Source: Pantoea sp. 18069
Lineage (GTDB): Bacteria > Pseudomonadota > Gammaproteobacteria > Burkholderiales > Burkholderiaceae_C
Assembly (NCBI RefSeq): GCF_902706035.1
Contig: NZ_CACSJA010000023.1
Span: 22,486-86,485 of the forward strand
Direction: 5' to 3'
DNA length: 64,000 nt
Shown here one piece after another: positions 33,119 through 40,530 of the stretch. The first letter of the stretch is position 1. Every line of letters starts with the position of its first letter. The translations under genes and the position numbers were made by a program. Under the pieces are notes generated by a model. The model ran no database searches, was not told the origin of the DNA, and worked only from the letters and a program-made list of their open reading frames with translations.

Positions 33119-34471
33119 ATGAACACGAAGACAAGCCAATTCGCTGCTGTCTTGCTGCTGCTCGCCGCAGCCCAAGTCAACGCCGCAGTCACGCCTGAAG
33201 AAGCGCAAGCACTCAAGGCCAGCCTCACTCCCTATGGCGCAGAGCGCGCGGGGAATGCGCAAGGCACGATCCCCGCATGGGATGGCAAGGCCCCGGCCGT
33301 GAACCCCGATGCCAAGGGGCGGCGCATCGACCCGTATGCCGGTGAGAAGCCGCGGCTGGTCATCACCGCCGCGAACCTGAGCGAGCATGCGCAGCAGTTG
33401 AGCGAAGGCACGAAGGCGCTGTTCGCCAAGCAGCCGGCGTTCAAGATCGACGTCTATCCATCGCACCGCACCGCCCATTTCTCGCAAGGTGTGTACGAGC
33501 AGGTGTTCAAGAACGCAACCCGTGCCAAGCTGGCCAACGATGGGCTCACGGTGGAGGGCGCCTTCGGCGGCATTCCCTTCCCGATTCCCAAGGACGGCAA
33601 CGAGGCCCTGTGGAACCACGCGCTGAGCTACCGCGGTCAGGTCACCAACATCGTGAGCGACAAGTATGTAATGACGGCCTCCGGCGACCGCATCCTGACG
33701 GCGCGTTCACGCACGCAGCGTGCGATCCCGTTCTACGACCCTGCGGGAGCGTCCGAGCAGGGCAACGGCGAAGTCTCGCGTACCCGGATCGACTATCTGG
33801 AACCGGCAGCCATCTCCGGCCAATCGCTGCTGTCCATCGAGTATGTGGACAGCTTCGCCAAGCAAAAGGACGGTTGGCAGTACCTGCCGGGCCAGCGCCG
33901 CGTGCGCAAGTCACCGTCGATCTCGCACGATGCGCCGGATGCGTCCGGCGGTGGTCTGGTCAGCTTCGACGACGTGAACCTGTTCCAGGGCGAGCAGGAC
34001 CAGTACCACATCAAGCTGCTGGGCAAGCGCGAGTTGATCATTCCCGCCAACAACAACGGCTTGTTTGCCAAGGCCAGCAAGGATGTGGTCCACAAGGGGC
34101 TGCTGGCTCCCGAGGCCGTGCGCTGGGAACTGCGCCGCGTGTGGGTGGTGGAGATGACGCTCAAGGAGGGCAAGCGAAACGTGCAGGCCAAGCGCCGCCT
34201 GTATCTGGACGAGGACACCTGGCAAGCCGTGGTGTCCGAGTCGTGGGATGCGCAGGGCAAGCTCTGGCGCACTGGTCAGGCGCATACCTTGCTGGCAAGC
34301 GACCAGCCGATGTCGATGACCGTGAGCTATGTGATCTATGACCTGCAGGCAGGCGCCTATGTATATGCCGCCGCGCTGCACGATACAGGCGGCGTGCAGT
34401 TCAGTGGCTACACCCCCAGGGAACTGAGCAGGTTCAGCTCGGCAGCGTTGTCCAGCGGAGGCGTGCGTTGA
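33119..34471 (+). CDS. DUF1329 family exported protein (LolA/LolB-like fold)
   Basis: 450-aa secreted protein of the DUF1329 family. Signal peptide is residues 1-23 (SQFAAVLLLLAAAQVNAA). Family features: the N-terminal AVTPEEAQALKASLTPYGAE, GNAQGTIPAWDGKAP, GIPFPIPKDGNEALWNHAL and WQYLPGQRRVRKSPSISHD. The fold is predicted to be LolA/LolB-like, compatible with a periplasmic carrier of hydrophobic molecules. Start at 33119 follows AAGAGAGC; the earlier ATG at 33074 belongs to the upstream overlap. It is the second gene of the four-gene envelope set DUF1302-DUF1329-YCF48-MMPL. Confidence 0.88.
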   Translation: MNTKTSQFAAVLLLLAAAQVNAAVTPEEAQALKASLTPYGAERAGNAQGTIPAWDGKAPAVNPDAKGRRIDPYAGEKPRLVITAANLSEHAQQLSEGTKALFAKQPAFKIDVYPSHRTAHFSQGVYEQVFKNATRAKLANDGLTVEGAFGGIPFPIPKDGNEALWNHALSYRGQVTNIVSDKYVMTASGDRILTARSRTQRAIPFYDPAGASEQGNGEVSRTRIDYLEPAAISGQSLLSIEYVDSFAKQKDGWQYLPGQRRVRKSPSISHDAPDASGGGLVSFDDVNLFQGEQDQYHIKLLGKRELIIPANNNGLFAKASKDVVHKGLLAPEAVRWELRRVWVVEMTLKEGKRNVQAKRRLYLDEDTWQAVVSESWDAQGKLWRTGQAHTLLASDQPMSMTVSYVIYDLQAGAYVYAAALHDTGGVQFSGYTPRELSRFSSAALSSGGVR

Positions 34472-34497
34472 ATTGCGCAGGCATGGAGGGCCGGCGC

Positions 34498-35619
34498 ATG
34501 GGGCGCCGCGGCTTGCTGTGTGCCGCTGCTTGTGCCGTGCTGCCGACAGTGTCGCTGGCGGACGGGCGGCAAACCGCGTTCGTGCGGCCCGCACTCCAGG
34601 TGACGCGGCCCACGCAGGCCGTCATGGTGTGCGTGGCGCGAGCGGGCCTGCGCCTGGTGGCGGGCGGCGAGCGCGGGCTGATCGTCTATTCCGACGACAA
34701 CGGCAGGCAATGGCAGCAGGCGCAGGTGCCTGCGAGCGTGACGCTCACGGCCATGCGCTTTGCCAGCCAGCGCGAGGGCTGGGCCGTGGGCAACATGGGC
34801 GTGGTGCTGCGCACGCGCGACGCGGGTGCCACATGGCAGCGGGTGCTCGATGGGCGCACTGCTGCCGAGCTGGCGCTCAAGACTGCGCAGTCGGCATACG
34901 CCTCGGCCGAGGCCGGCGCGGCTGCGCAGCAGTTGCAGGCGTCACTGGAAGATGCGATGCGCCTGGTGAGCGAGGGCGCGGACAAGCCGTTCACGGACAT
35001 CATCATTCGCGCCGACGGATCGCTGCTGGTGATCGGTGCCTATGGCCTGGCGTTTGCAAGTTCCGACGGCGGAACGACCTGGCAAGCGCAGATGCACAAG
35101 CTCCCCAATCCGGAGGGGCTCAGCCTGTACGGATACGCCACGCGATCCGACGAGCACTGGCTGGTGGGTGAGCAAGGACTGTTGCTGCGGGCAGTGGGAA
35201 ACAGCGGCGCGTTCCTGGCCGCCGAATCGCCCAGCACCGGCAGCTTGTTTGGTGCGCTCACGTTGCGTGATGGAGCGCTCCTGATGTTCGGATTGCGCGG
35301 CAAGTTGTTCCGCAGCGCGGCCCCCGGAGAACCCTGGACTGCCGTGCAGACCCCGGTGGATGCCGCCTTGTTTACCGGCCTGCAGTTGGACGACGGCCAC
35401 GTGCTGCTCGCCGGGCAGGCGGGACAGTTGCTGATGAGCGGCGATTCCGGTCGCAGCTTCAAGGCCGTGGGTTTGAAGACGCGTTATCCGTTCAGCGCAA
35501 TGGTGAACGCCGCCGATGGTGCTGTGGTGCTCGCGGGTTCGCGCGGACTCATGCGCGTGGAGCGCGCTGAATTGCACAGGGCATCCGGGTCGCCCGATGC
35601 CCAGGAGAGAGCGACATGA
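34498..35619 (+). CDS. YCF48/BNR-type beta-propeller, exported
   Basis: 373-aa protein of the photosystem II stability factor (YCF48/Hcf136)-like family, a seven-bladed propeller. Repeated blade motifs: GLIVYSDDNGRQWQQ, GVVLRTRDAGATWQRVL, GLAFASSDGGTTWQAQ and GQLLMSGDSGRSFKAVG. A signal peptide (RRGLLCAAACAVLPTVSLA) begins at the ATG at 34498, which has GGAGGG 7 nt upstream; a TTG at 34468 overlapping the previous stop is an alternative. In non-photosynthetic bacteria these proteins accompany MMPL transporters and may act as a periplasmic scaffold. The gene overlaps the MMPL gene by 4 bp. Confidence 0.82.
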   Translation: MGRRGLLCAAACAVLPTVSLADGRQTAFVRPALQVTRPTQAVMVCVARAGLRLVAGGERGLIVYSDDNGRQWQQAQVPASVTLTAMRFASQREGWAVGNMGVVLRTRDAGATWQRVLDGRTAAELALKTAQSAYASAEAGAAAQQLQASLEDAMRLVSEGADKPFTDIIIRADGSLLVIGAYGLAFASSDGGTTWQAQMHKLPNPEGLSLYGYATRSDEHWLVGEQGLLLRAVGNSGAFLAAESPSTGSLFGALTLRDGALLMFGLRGKLFRSAAPGEPWTAVQTPVDAALFTGLQLDDGHVLLAGQAGQLLMSGDSGRSFKAVGLKTRYPFSAMVNAADGAVVLAGSRGLMRVERAELHRASGSPDAQERAT

Positions 35620-37994
35620 TGAATTTGAATCTGGCGGGCCCTGTTGCGCCGCAAGCGGCCGAACGGGCATTTTTCAACCCGGACTCGGGCAACTGGTTGG
35701 AGCGCCTGGTCTTCAATAACCGCATCGTGGTGGTGCTGCTGTGCGTGCTGTTCACGCTGCTGCTTGGCGCCCAGGCCACGCGCCTCACGCCCAATGCCAG
35801 CTTCGATGGCATGCTGCCGCTGTCGCATCCCTATTTGCAAAACTATCTGGCCGAGCGCAAGAAGCTGGTCTCGCAAGCCAACAGCCTGCGCATTGTGGTG
35901 GAGCGCAAGGGCGGTGGCAGCATTCTCGATGAGGAGTATCTGGAGTCGCTCAAGAAGATCAATGACGAAGTGTTTCTGCTGTCAGGCGTGGTGCGTGGGC
36001 AGATGAAGTCGCTGTGGACTCCATCGACGCGCTGGACCGTGGTGACGGAAAACGGCTTTGAAGGCGGCACGGTGATGCCCAGCGACTTCGACGGATCGGC
36101 CGGCGCGCTGCAGCGCGTGCGGCTGAATATCGAACGCTCGGGCGAAGTGGGGCAACTGGTGGCCAGGGATTACCAGTCGAGCGCGCTGATCGTTCCGCTT
36201 GCCGAGCGGGATGAGTCCGGCAATGCGCTCGATTACGCGGCCTTGTCGCAAAGTCTCGAAGCGCTGCGCAGCAAATACGACAGCGACAAGCTCGCCATCC
36301 GCGTGACCGGTTTTGCCAAGGTGGCCGGCGACATGATCGAGGGGCTCGCGCAAGTCATGCTGTTCTTTGCGCTGGCCGCCGCCATCGTCACGGCCATCGT
36401 GCTCTGGTACACGCGTTGTCTGCGCAGCACGGTGCTGGTGGTGATGTGCTCGATGATCGCGGTGATCTGGCAGCTGGGCCTGTTGCCACTGCTGGGGTTC
36501 TCGCTCGATCCCTATGCCGCGTTGGTGCCGTTTCTCGTGTTCGCGATCGGCATGAGCCATGGCGCCCAGAAAATGAACGGCGTGATGCTCGACATCGGCC
36601 GGGGGTTCGACAAGCTGGTGGCGGCACGCTACACATTTCGCCGCCTGTTCATCGCGGGTTTCACGGCGCTGGCCTGCGATGCCGTGGGGTTTGCGGTGCT
36701 GCTGGTGATCGACATCCATTCGATCCGGCAACTGGCGATCATTGCCAGCCTGGGCGTGGCGATTCTGGTCTTCACCAATCTCATCCTGCTGCCGGTTCTG
36801 CTCAGCTACACGGGCGTGAGTGCCAAGGCTGCGCAACGCGCCGTGCGTGCCGATGCGGTGGGCGGGGTCAGCGGCCTTTGGACCATTCTCGCGCGCTTCA
36901 CCGAGCGCCGTTGGGCGGTTGCCGCCATCTTGCTCGCAGTGCTGCTGGGCATGGGCGGCGTGCTGGGCAGTCGTGGTCTGCAGATTGGAGACCTCGATGA
37001 AGGCGCGCCCGAGCTGCGCCCGCAATCGCGCTACAACGTGGACAACGCCTATCTCACGCGGCACTACGCCACCAGCAGCGATGTGTTTGTGGTGATGGTG
37101 AAAACGCCAGCGCAGACGGGGCTCCGGTACGAAGTGCTGGAACGCATCGATGATCTGGAGTGGCGTCTGCGGCAGCTCGATGGCGTGGAGAGCACGACGT
37201 CGTTGGCTTCGCTGGCGCGCCAGAATGCGGTGGCGATGAACGAGGGCAATCCGCGCTGGTTCGAACTCTCCCCGAATCAGGGTGCGCTCAATACCGCCGC
37301 ATCACGTGCTCCGCGCAGCCTGGTCGACGGGGATTTCTCACTGCCGCAGATCCAGGTGTTTTTGCGTGACCACAAGGCCGACACGCTGCGCCGGGTGAGC
37401 GAAGCGGTGGAGGAGTTTGCCCGGCAAAACGACTCCGAGGACGCGCGCTTTCTGCTGGCCGCTGGCAATGCCGGCTTCGAGGCGGCAACCAATGCGGTGG
37501 TGAAAAAGGCAGACCGCTTCATGCTGCTTCTGGTGTATGCGGCGGTCATCGTGCTCAGCTACGTCACGTTCCGCTCGTGGCGCGCGGTGGCTTGCGCGAT
37601 CATACCGCTGGCGCTCACGTCGGTGCTCTCGGAGGCGCTGATGGTTGCCCTGGGCATTGGACTGAAAGTGGCGACACTGCCCGTGGTCGCGCTTGGCGTG
37701 GGGATCGGTGTCGACTATGCGCTCTATGTACTCAGCATCCTTCTTGCCGAGATGCGCAAGGGCGAATCGCTGCACGCCGCATACCGGCATTCGCTTCAAA
37801 CCACGGGCCGCGTGGTGATGCTGACCGGCATCACGCTGGCGGTGGGCGTTGCGACATGGGCGCTTTCACCCATCAAGTTCCAGGCGGACATGGGCGTGCT
37901 GTTGGCGTTCATGTTCGTGGTGAACATGATAGGTGCGCTGGTCCTGCTGCCCGCGCTTGCGCACTTTCTCTTGAAGTCACCCAAAGCGGTATAG
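35616..37994 (+). CDS. MMPL-family RND transporter
   Basis: 792-aa inner-membrane transporter of the MMPL/RND superfamily with two halves, each with a TM segment, a periplasmic loop and a five-TM block. The first half has LVFNNRIVVVLLCVLFTLLL at TM1 and a block near residues 245-405 (VPFLVFAIGMSHGAQKMNG). The second half has RWAVAAILLAVLLGMGGVLG and a block from residue 640 (GVGIGVDYALYVLSILLAEM, GITLAVGVATWALSPIKF). Shorter than HAE1-type RND pumps, typical for hydrophobe or lipid transporters. With the DUF1302, DUF1329 and YCF48-like proteins it likely forms a trans-envelope system; direction of transport unknown. Last gene before a strong terminator. Confidence 0.88.
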   Translation: MMNLNLAGPVAPQAAERAFFNPDSGNWLERLVFNNRIVVVLLCVLFTLLLGAQATRLTPNASFDGMLPLSHPYLQNYLAERKKLVSQANSLRIVVERKGGGSILDEEYLESLKKINDEVFLLSGVVRGQMKSLWTPSTRWTVVTENGFEGGTVMPSDFDGSAGALQRVRLNIERSGEVGQLVARDYQSSALIVPLAERDESGNALDYAALSQSLEALRSKYDSDKLAIRVTGFAKVAGDMIEGLAQVMLFFALAAAIVTAIVLWYTRCLRSTVLVVMCSMIAVIWQLGLLPLLGFSLDPYAALVPFLVFAIGMSHGAQKMNGVMLDIGRGFDKLVAARYTFRRLFIAGFTALACDAVGFAVLLVIDIHSIRQLAIIASLGVAILVFTNLILLPVLLSYTGVSAKAAQRAVRADAVGGVSGLWTILARFTERRWAVAAILLAVLLGMGGVLGSRGLQIGDLDEGAPELRPQSRYNVDNAYLTRHYATSSDVFVVMVKTPAQTGLRYEVLERIDDLEWRLRQLDGVESTTSLASLARQNAVAMNEGNPRWFELSPNQGALNTAASRAPRSLVDGDFSLPQIQVFLRDHKADTLRRVSEAVEEFARQNDSEDARFLLAAGNAGFEAATNAVVKKADRFMLLLVYAAVIVLSYVTFRSWRAVACAIIPLALTSVLSEALMVALGIGLKVATLPVVALGVGIGVDYALYVLSILLAEMRKGESLHAAYRHSLQTTGRVVMLTGITLAVGVATWALSPIKFQADMGVLLAFMFVVNMIGALVLLPALAHFLLKSPKAV

Positions 37995-38028
37995 GGCAAT
38001 CTGATCGGAGAGCTCCCGGTGGGTTTTG

Positions 38029-38063
38029 CCATCCGCGCATATTCGATGCGCGGATGGTTTTTT
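38029..38063 (+). terminator. Rho-independent terminator after the catabolic run
   Basis: An 11-bp perfect stem CCATCCGCGCA/TGCGCGGATGG (38029-38039 with 38047-38057), a 7-nt loop and a run of T's (TTTTTTCTTTT) lie 35 bp after the MMPL stop. This is the strongest terminator in the window and marks the end of the transcript that begins near 23971. Confidence 0.92.
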
Positions 38064-38164
38064 CTTTTCCTGTTCTTTACATTCCTTGGGTGGGAACGCT
38101 ATGTGCGGATTGGCTATGAGCACTTACCATTTTGTGCAATATAAGACTTGAGAGAGACAATGCG

Positions 38165-39094
38165 ATGGCCATGCAACAGCGCACACCAGGGCAGGAAAAT
38201 GCATCCGCCACGGTTCCCAAGGTTCGACTCTATGTCGAGCGCCCGGAAAAGGAGGAGGGCTGGTTCGTCAATGTGGGGCATGTGACGGACCGCGGGCGCT
38301 GGAAAACCGATGCGCATGCGCACCCTGATTACGGCCAGATCATTTTCGTGCGAAGCGGCAAGGGCGCCGTGAATCTGGAAGGCCGCGCAGTTCCGTTCGA
38401 GGGACCGTCCGTGCTGCTCCTGCCCACCGAGACGGTGCACGGCATGCGGTATGACATGGATGTGGATCGCTGGGTGGTGACGGTGGACGTCACCTATCTC
38501 AAGCAGGTGAATACGCGCCTGCCGGAGTTCGGAAGATTGTGGGCGGCGCCACTCACCATTTCGCTGGCCGACGAGCCCGAAACAGCAGAGCAGATATTCA
38601 CCATCGTCATGCAGCTGGAGCAGGAAATTGCCAGCAAGCCTTCCGGACATGTGGTGGGCATAGAGGCGCTGCTGACCATGCTGCTGCTGATGCTGGTGCG
38701 CCGCAGCCATCTCAATCAGGTGATTCCCGAGGCCGGCCCCAGCCCCAGGGAAGCGCGTCTGGTGGAGCGCTTTCGCGAACTGATCGAACAGCATTACCGG
38801 CAGCATCTGCAATTGCAGGACTACGCGTCTATGCTGGCTGTTTCGTTGGTGCAATTGCGCACCGCCTGCGCCGCGGTGGTCGAGCAAAGCCCCGCCAAGA
38901 TGGTTCACGCCCGCCTCATCATGGAGGCCAAGCGGCACCTGATCTTTGGCGACCTGCCGGTGGAGCAGATTGCATTTGGCCTGGGTTTTTCGGATGCGGC
39001 ATATTTCACGCGCTTTTTCCGCAAGGAAGTGGGGCAGTCGCCTAGCCAATTTCGCATCACCGCCAGACACCAGTCTCACGCCGCCATCCATTGA
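38165..39094 (+). CDS. AraC-family regulator (PobR/HpaA-like architecture)
   Basis: 309-aa regulator. The N-terminal cupin effector domain (about residues 25-110) has DAHAHPDYGQIIFVRSGKG and PTETVHGMRYDMDVDRWVV. The C-terminal double HTH has YASMLAVSLVQLRTACAAVV and IMEAKRHLIFGDLPVEQIAF with GLGFSDAAYFTRFFRKEVG. The layout matches AraC regulators of aromatic acid catabolism. Start ATG at 38165 follows GAGAGAGACAATGC; the TTG-type upstream extension is unlikely. It stands alone after a terminator and just before one copy of the 80-bp element shared with the catabolic promoter, which makes it the candidate activator of both (inference). Confidence 0.88.
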   Translation: MAMQQRTPGQENASATVPKVRLYVERPEKEEGWFVNVGHVTDRGRWKTDAHAHPDYGQIIFVRSGKGAVNLEGRAVPFEGPSVLLLPTETVHGMRYDMDVDRWVVTVDVTYLKQVNTRLPEFGRLWAAPLTISLADEPETAEQIFTIVMQLEQEIASKPSGHVVGIEALLTMLLLMLVRRSHLNQVIPEAGPSPREARLVERFRELIEQHYRQHLQLQDYASMLAVSLVQLRTACAAVVEQSPAKMVHARLIMEAKRHLIFGDLPVEQIAFGLGFSDAAYFTRFFRKEVGQSPSQFRITARHQSHAAIH

Positions 39095-39117
39095 TGCCTT
39101 TGCAAGGCTGCTGGCGT

Positions 39118-39197
39118 GGAAAAGTGCCAGTGAATCTCTCTTTTGTGCCGTGGCGCCGGGGCACGTACTCATTATTCTTCAATTCATAAAGAGACAT
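39118..39197 (+). promoter_or_regulatory. Shared promoter/operator element, copy B
   Basis: 80-bp element matching 23891-23971 (GGAAAAGTGCCAGTGAAT, TTTTGTG, then ATTCTT and GAGACAT at the same offsets). It lies 57 bp from the GTG start of the exported lactonase-like gene, almost the same spacing as copy A. The conserved parts are an upstream block (activator site) and a downstream block resembling a promoter; the 20 bp in between differ. AraC-type binding is inferred. Confidence 0.7.
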
Positions 39198-39254
39198 GCG
39201 CAAGCGGGCAGGAAAAGCATTGCCTGCTACCGCCAATTACAGGAATTGAAGACA

Positions 39255-40430
39255 GTGAAATGGACTCCCAAACGCAGTGCACCGTACTGGCGGCGCATTC
39301 TCAATACGGCGGTTTTCTCTCTCGCATTGACCCTCGCCGAGTACGGTGCAAGCGCGCAGGATCTGGCGCAGCTGCATGCGCCGCAGACCTCTCTGGTCTA
39401 TGTGGGCGCGAATGGCAACGGTCTGCGCGCGCTGCGATTCGATGCGGGTTCGGGGCAATTGACCGCCATCGGTCCGGTGGCCGGGTTGCCCAAGGCGCGT
39501 TGGGGCGCGGCGCATCCCACACTGCCGATTCTGTACGTGACCAGCGACGATGGTGCGCCGGAAGGCACAGTCACCGCTTTTTCAGTGGACCGACAAAGCG
39601 GTCTGTTGCGCGCCATGGGGCAGCAATCCACCGGCGGCAGCGGGCCCACGCATCTATGGCTGGACGCCGCATCCCAAACGCTTCTCGTCGCCAACTATGG
39701 CGGTGGATCCGTCTCCAGCATTGCGCTGAAGGAAGACGGCAATCTGGCGGCACTGATCGGCACCAGCCAGCACGAGGGTTCGGGCCCGCATCGTCGCCAG
39801 ACCGGCCCGCATGCGCACGGCGTGTTCCTGGATGCGAGCGGCAGCCATTTGCTTGCCGCCGATTTAGGGGCGGATCGTGTCTACGTCCATGCATTCGATC
39901 GCGCAAGCCGCAAGCTTTCCATCAGCCATTCCGGTCATGCTTTCGTCGCGCCACCTGGCAGCGGGCCGCGGCATCTGGTATTTAGCCACGACCAGCGCTT
40001 CGTCCATCTGCTCAGCGAGCTGACGGGCGAGCTCACCACGTTGCGTTGGGATGCTGCGCAGGGGCGATTGACCGCTGTCCAGAACCTGCAGACGCACAGC
40101 CCGCAGTTCACCGGAAGCAAAAGCGGCTCCGCGATCCTGATCAGCGCCGATGGTCGATTCGTCTATGTCGGCAATCGCGGTGAAAACCGGTTGCAGGTCT
40201 ATTCGACAAGCGCCGGCAGTGGCGAACTCACGCTCATCCAGACCATTGGCGGCGGCGGTGAAAACCCATGGACGTTTGCGCTGCATTCATCCGGCCGATG
40301 GCTGCTGGTGGCCAACGAGCGCAGCCATCGCGTGAATGTATTCGGCGTGGATGCCGCCACAGGCAAGCTTGTCGACGCCGGCCAATCCGCCGAATCACCC
40401 GCGCCCATCAGCCTCACCTTTGTGGATTGA
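39255..40430 (+). CDS. Exported lactonase-type seven-bladed beta-propeller
   Basis: 391-aa protein of the 6-phosphogluconolactonase/carboxymuconate-cyclase propeller family. The likely start is GTG at 39255, giving a signal peptide WRRILNTAVFSLALTLAEYG ending ASAQ. Repeated blade motifs: SLVYVGANGNGLRALRFDAG, LPILYVTSDDGAPEGTVTAF, TLLVANYGGGSVSSI, GPHAHGVFLDASGSHLLAAD, SADGRFVYVGNRGENRLQVY. The His/Arg/Glu active-site region (GPHRRQTGPHAHG; GPRHLVFSHDQRFVH) is intact. A periplasmic location is unusual for phosphogluconolactonase, so it more likely opens a lactone of the imported substrate. Controlled from copy B of the shared element. Confidence 0.82.
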   Translation: MKWTPKRSAPYWRRILNTAVFSLALTLAEYGASAQDLAQLHAPQTSLVYVGANGNGLRALRFDAGSGQLTAIGPVAGLPKARWGAAHPTLPILYVTSDDGAPEGTVTAFSVDRQSGLLRAMGQQSTGGSGPTHLWLDAASQTLLVANYGGGSVSSIALKEDGNLAALIGTSQHEGSGPHRRQTGPHAHGVFLDASGSHLLAADLGADRVYVHAFDRASRKLSISHSGHAFVAPPGSGPRHLVFSHDQRFVHLLSELTGELTTLRWDAAQGRLTAVQNLQTHSPQFTGSKSGSAILISADGRFVYVGNRGENRLQVYSTSAGSGELTLIQTIGGGGENPWTFALHSSGRWLLVANERSHRVNVFGVDAATGKLVDAGQSAESPAPISLTFVD

Positions 40431-40530
40431 CTGCCGAACACCGGTGCGAGGGAGCATCCCTGTTCTCCGGGTTCGGATTTTCCGTTTCAGCAGTTTCCAA
40501 AATCACAATTAGATATTCAGGAGCATATTC

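Noticed and set aside
38085..38164. Third copy of the AraC-type element upstream of the AraC gene itself
   Set aside because: Only TTTTGTGC and a short inverted AAGTGC resemble the shared element; the match is too weak to call.
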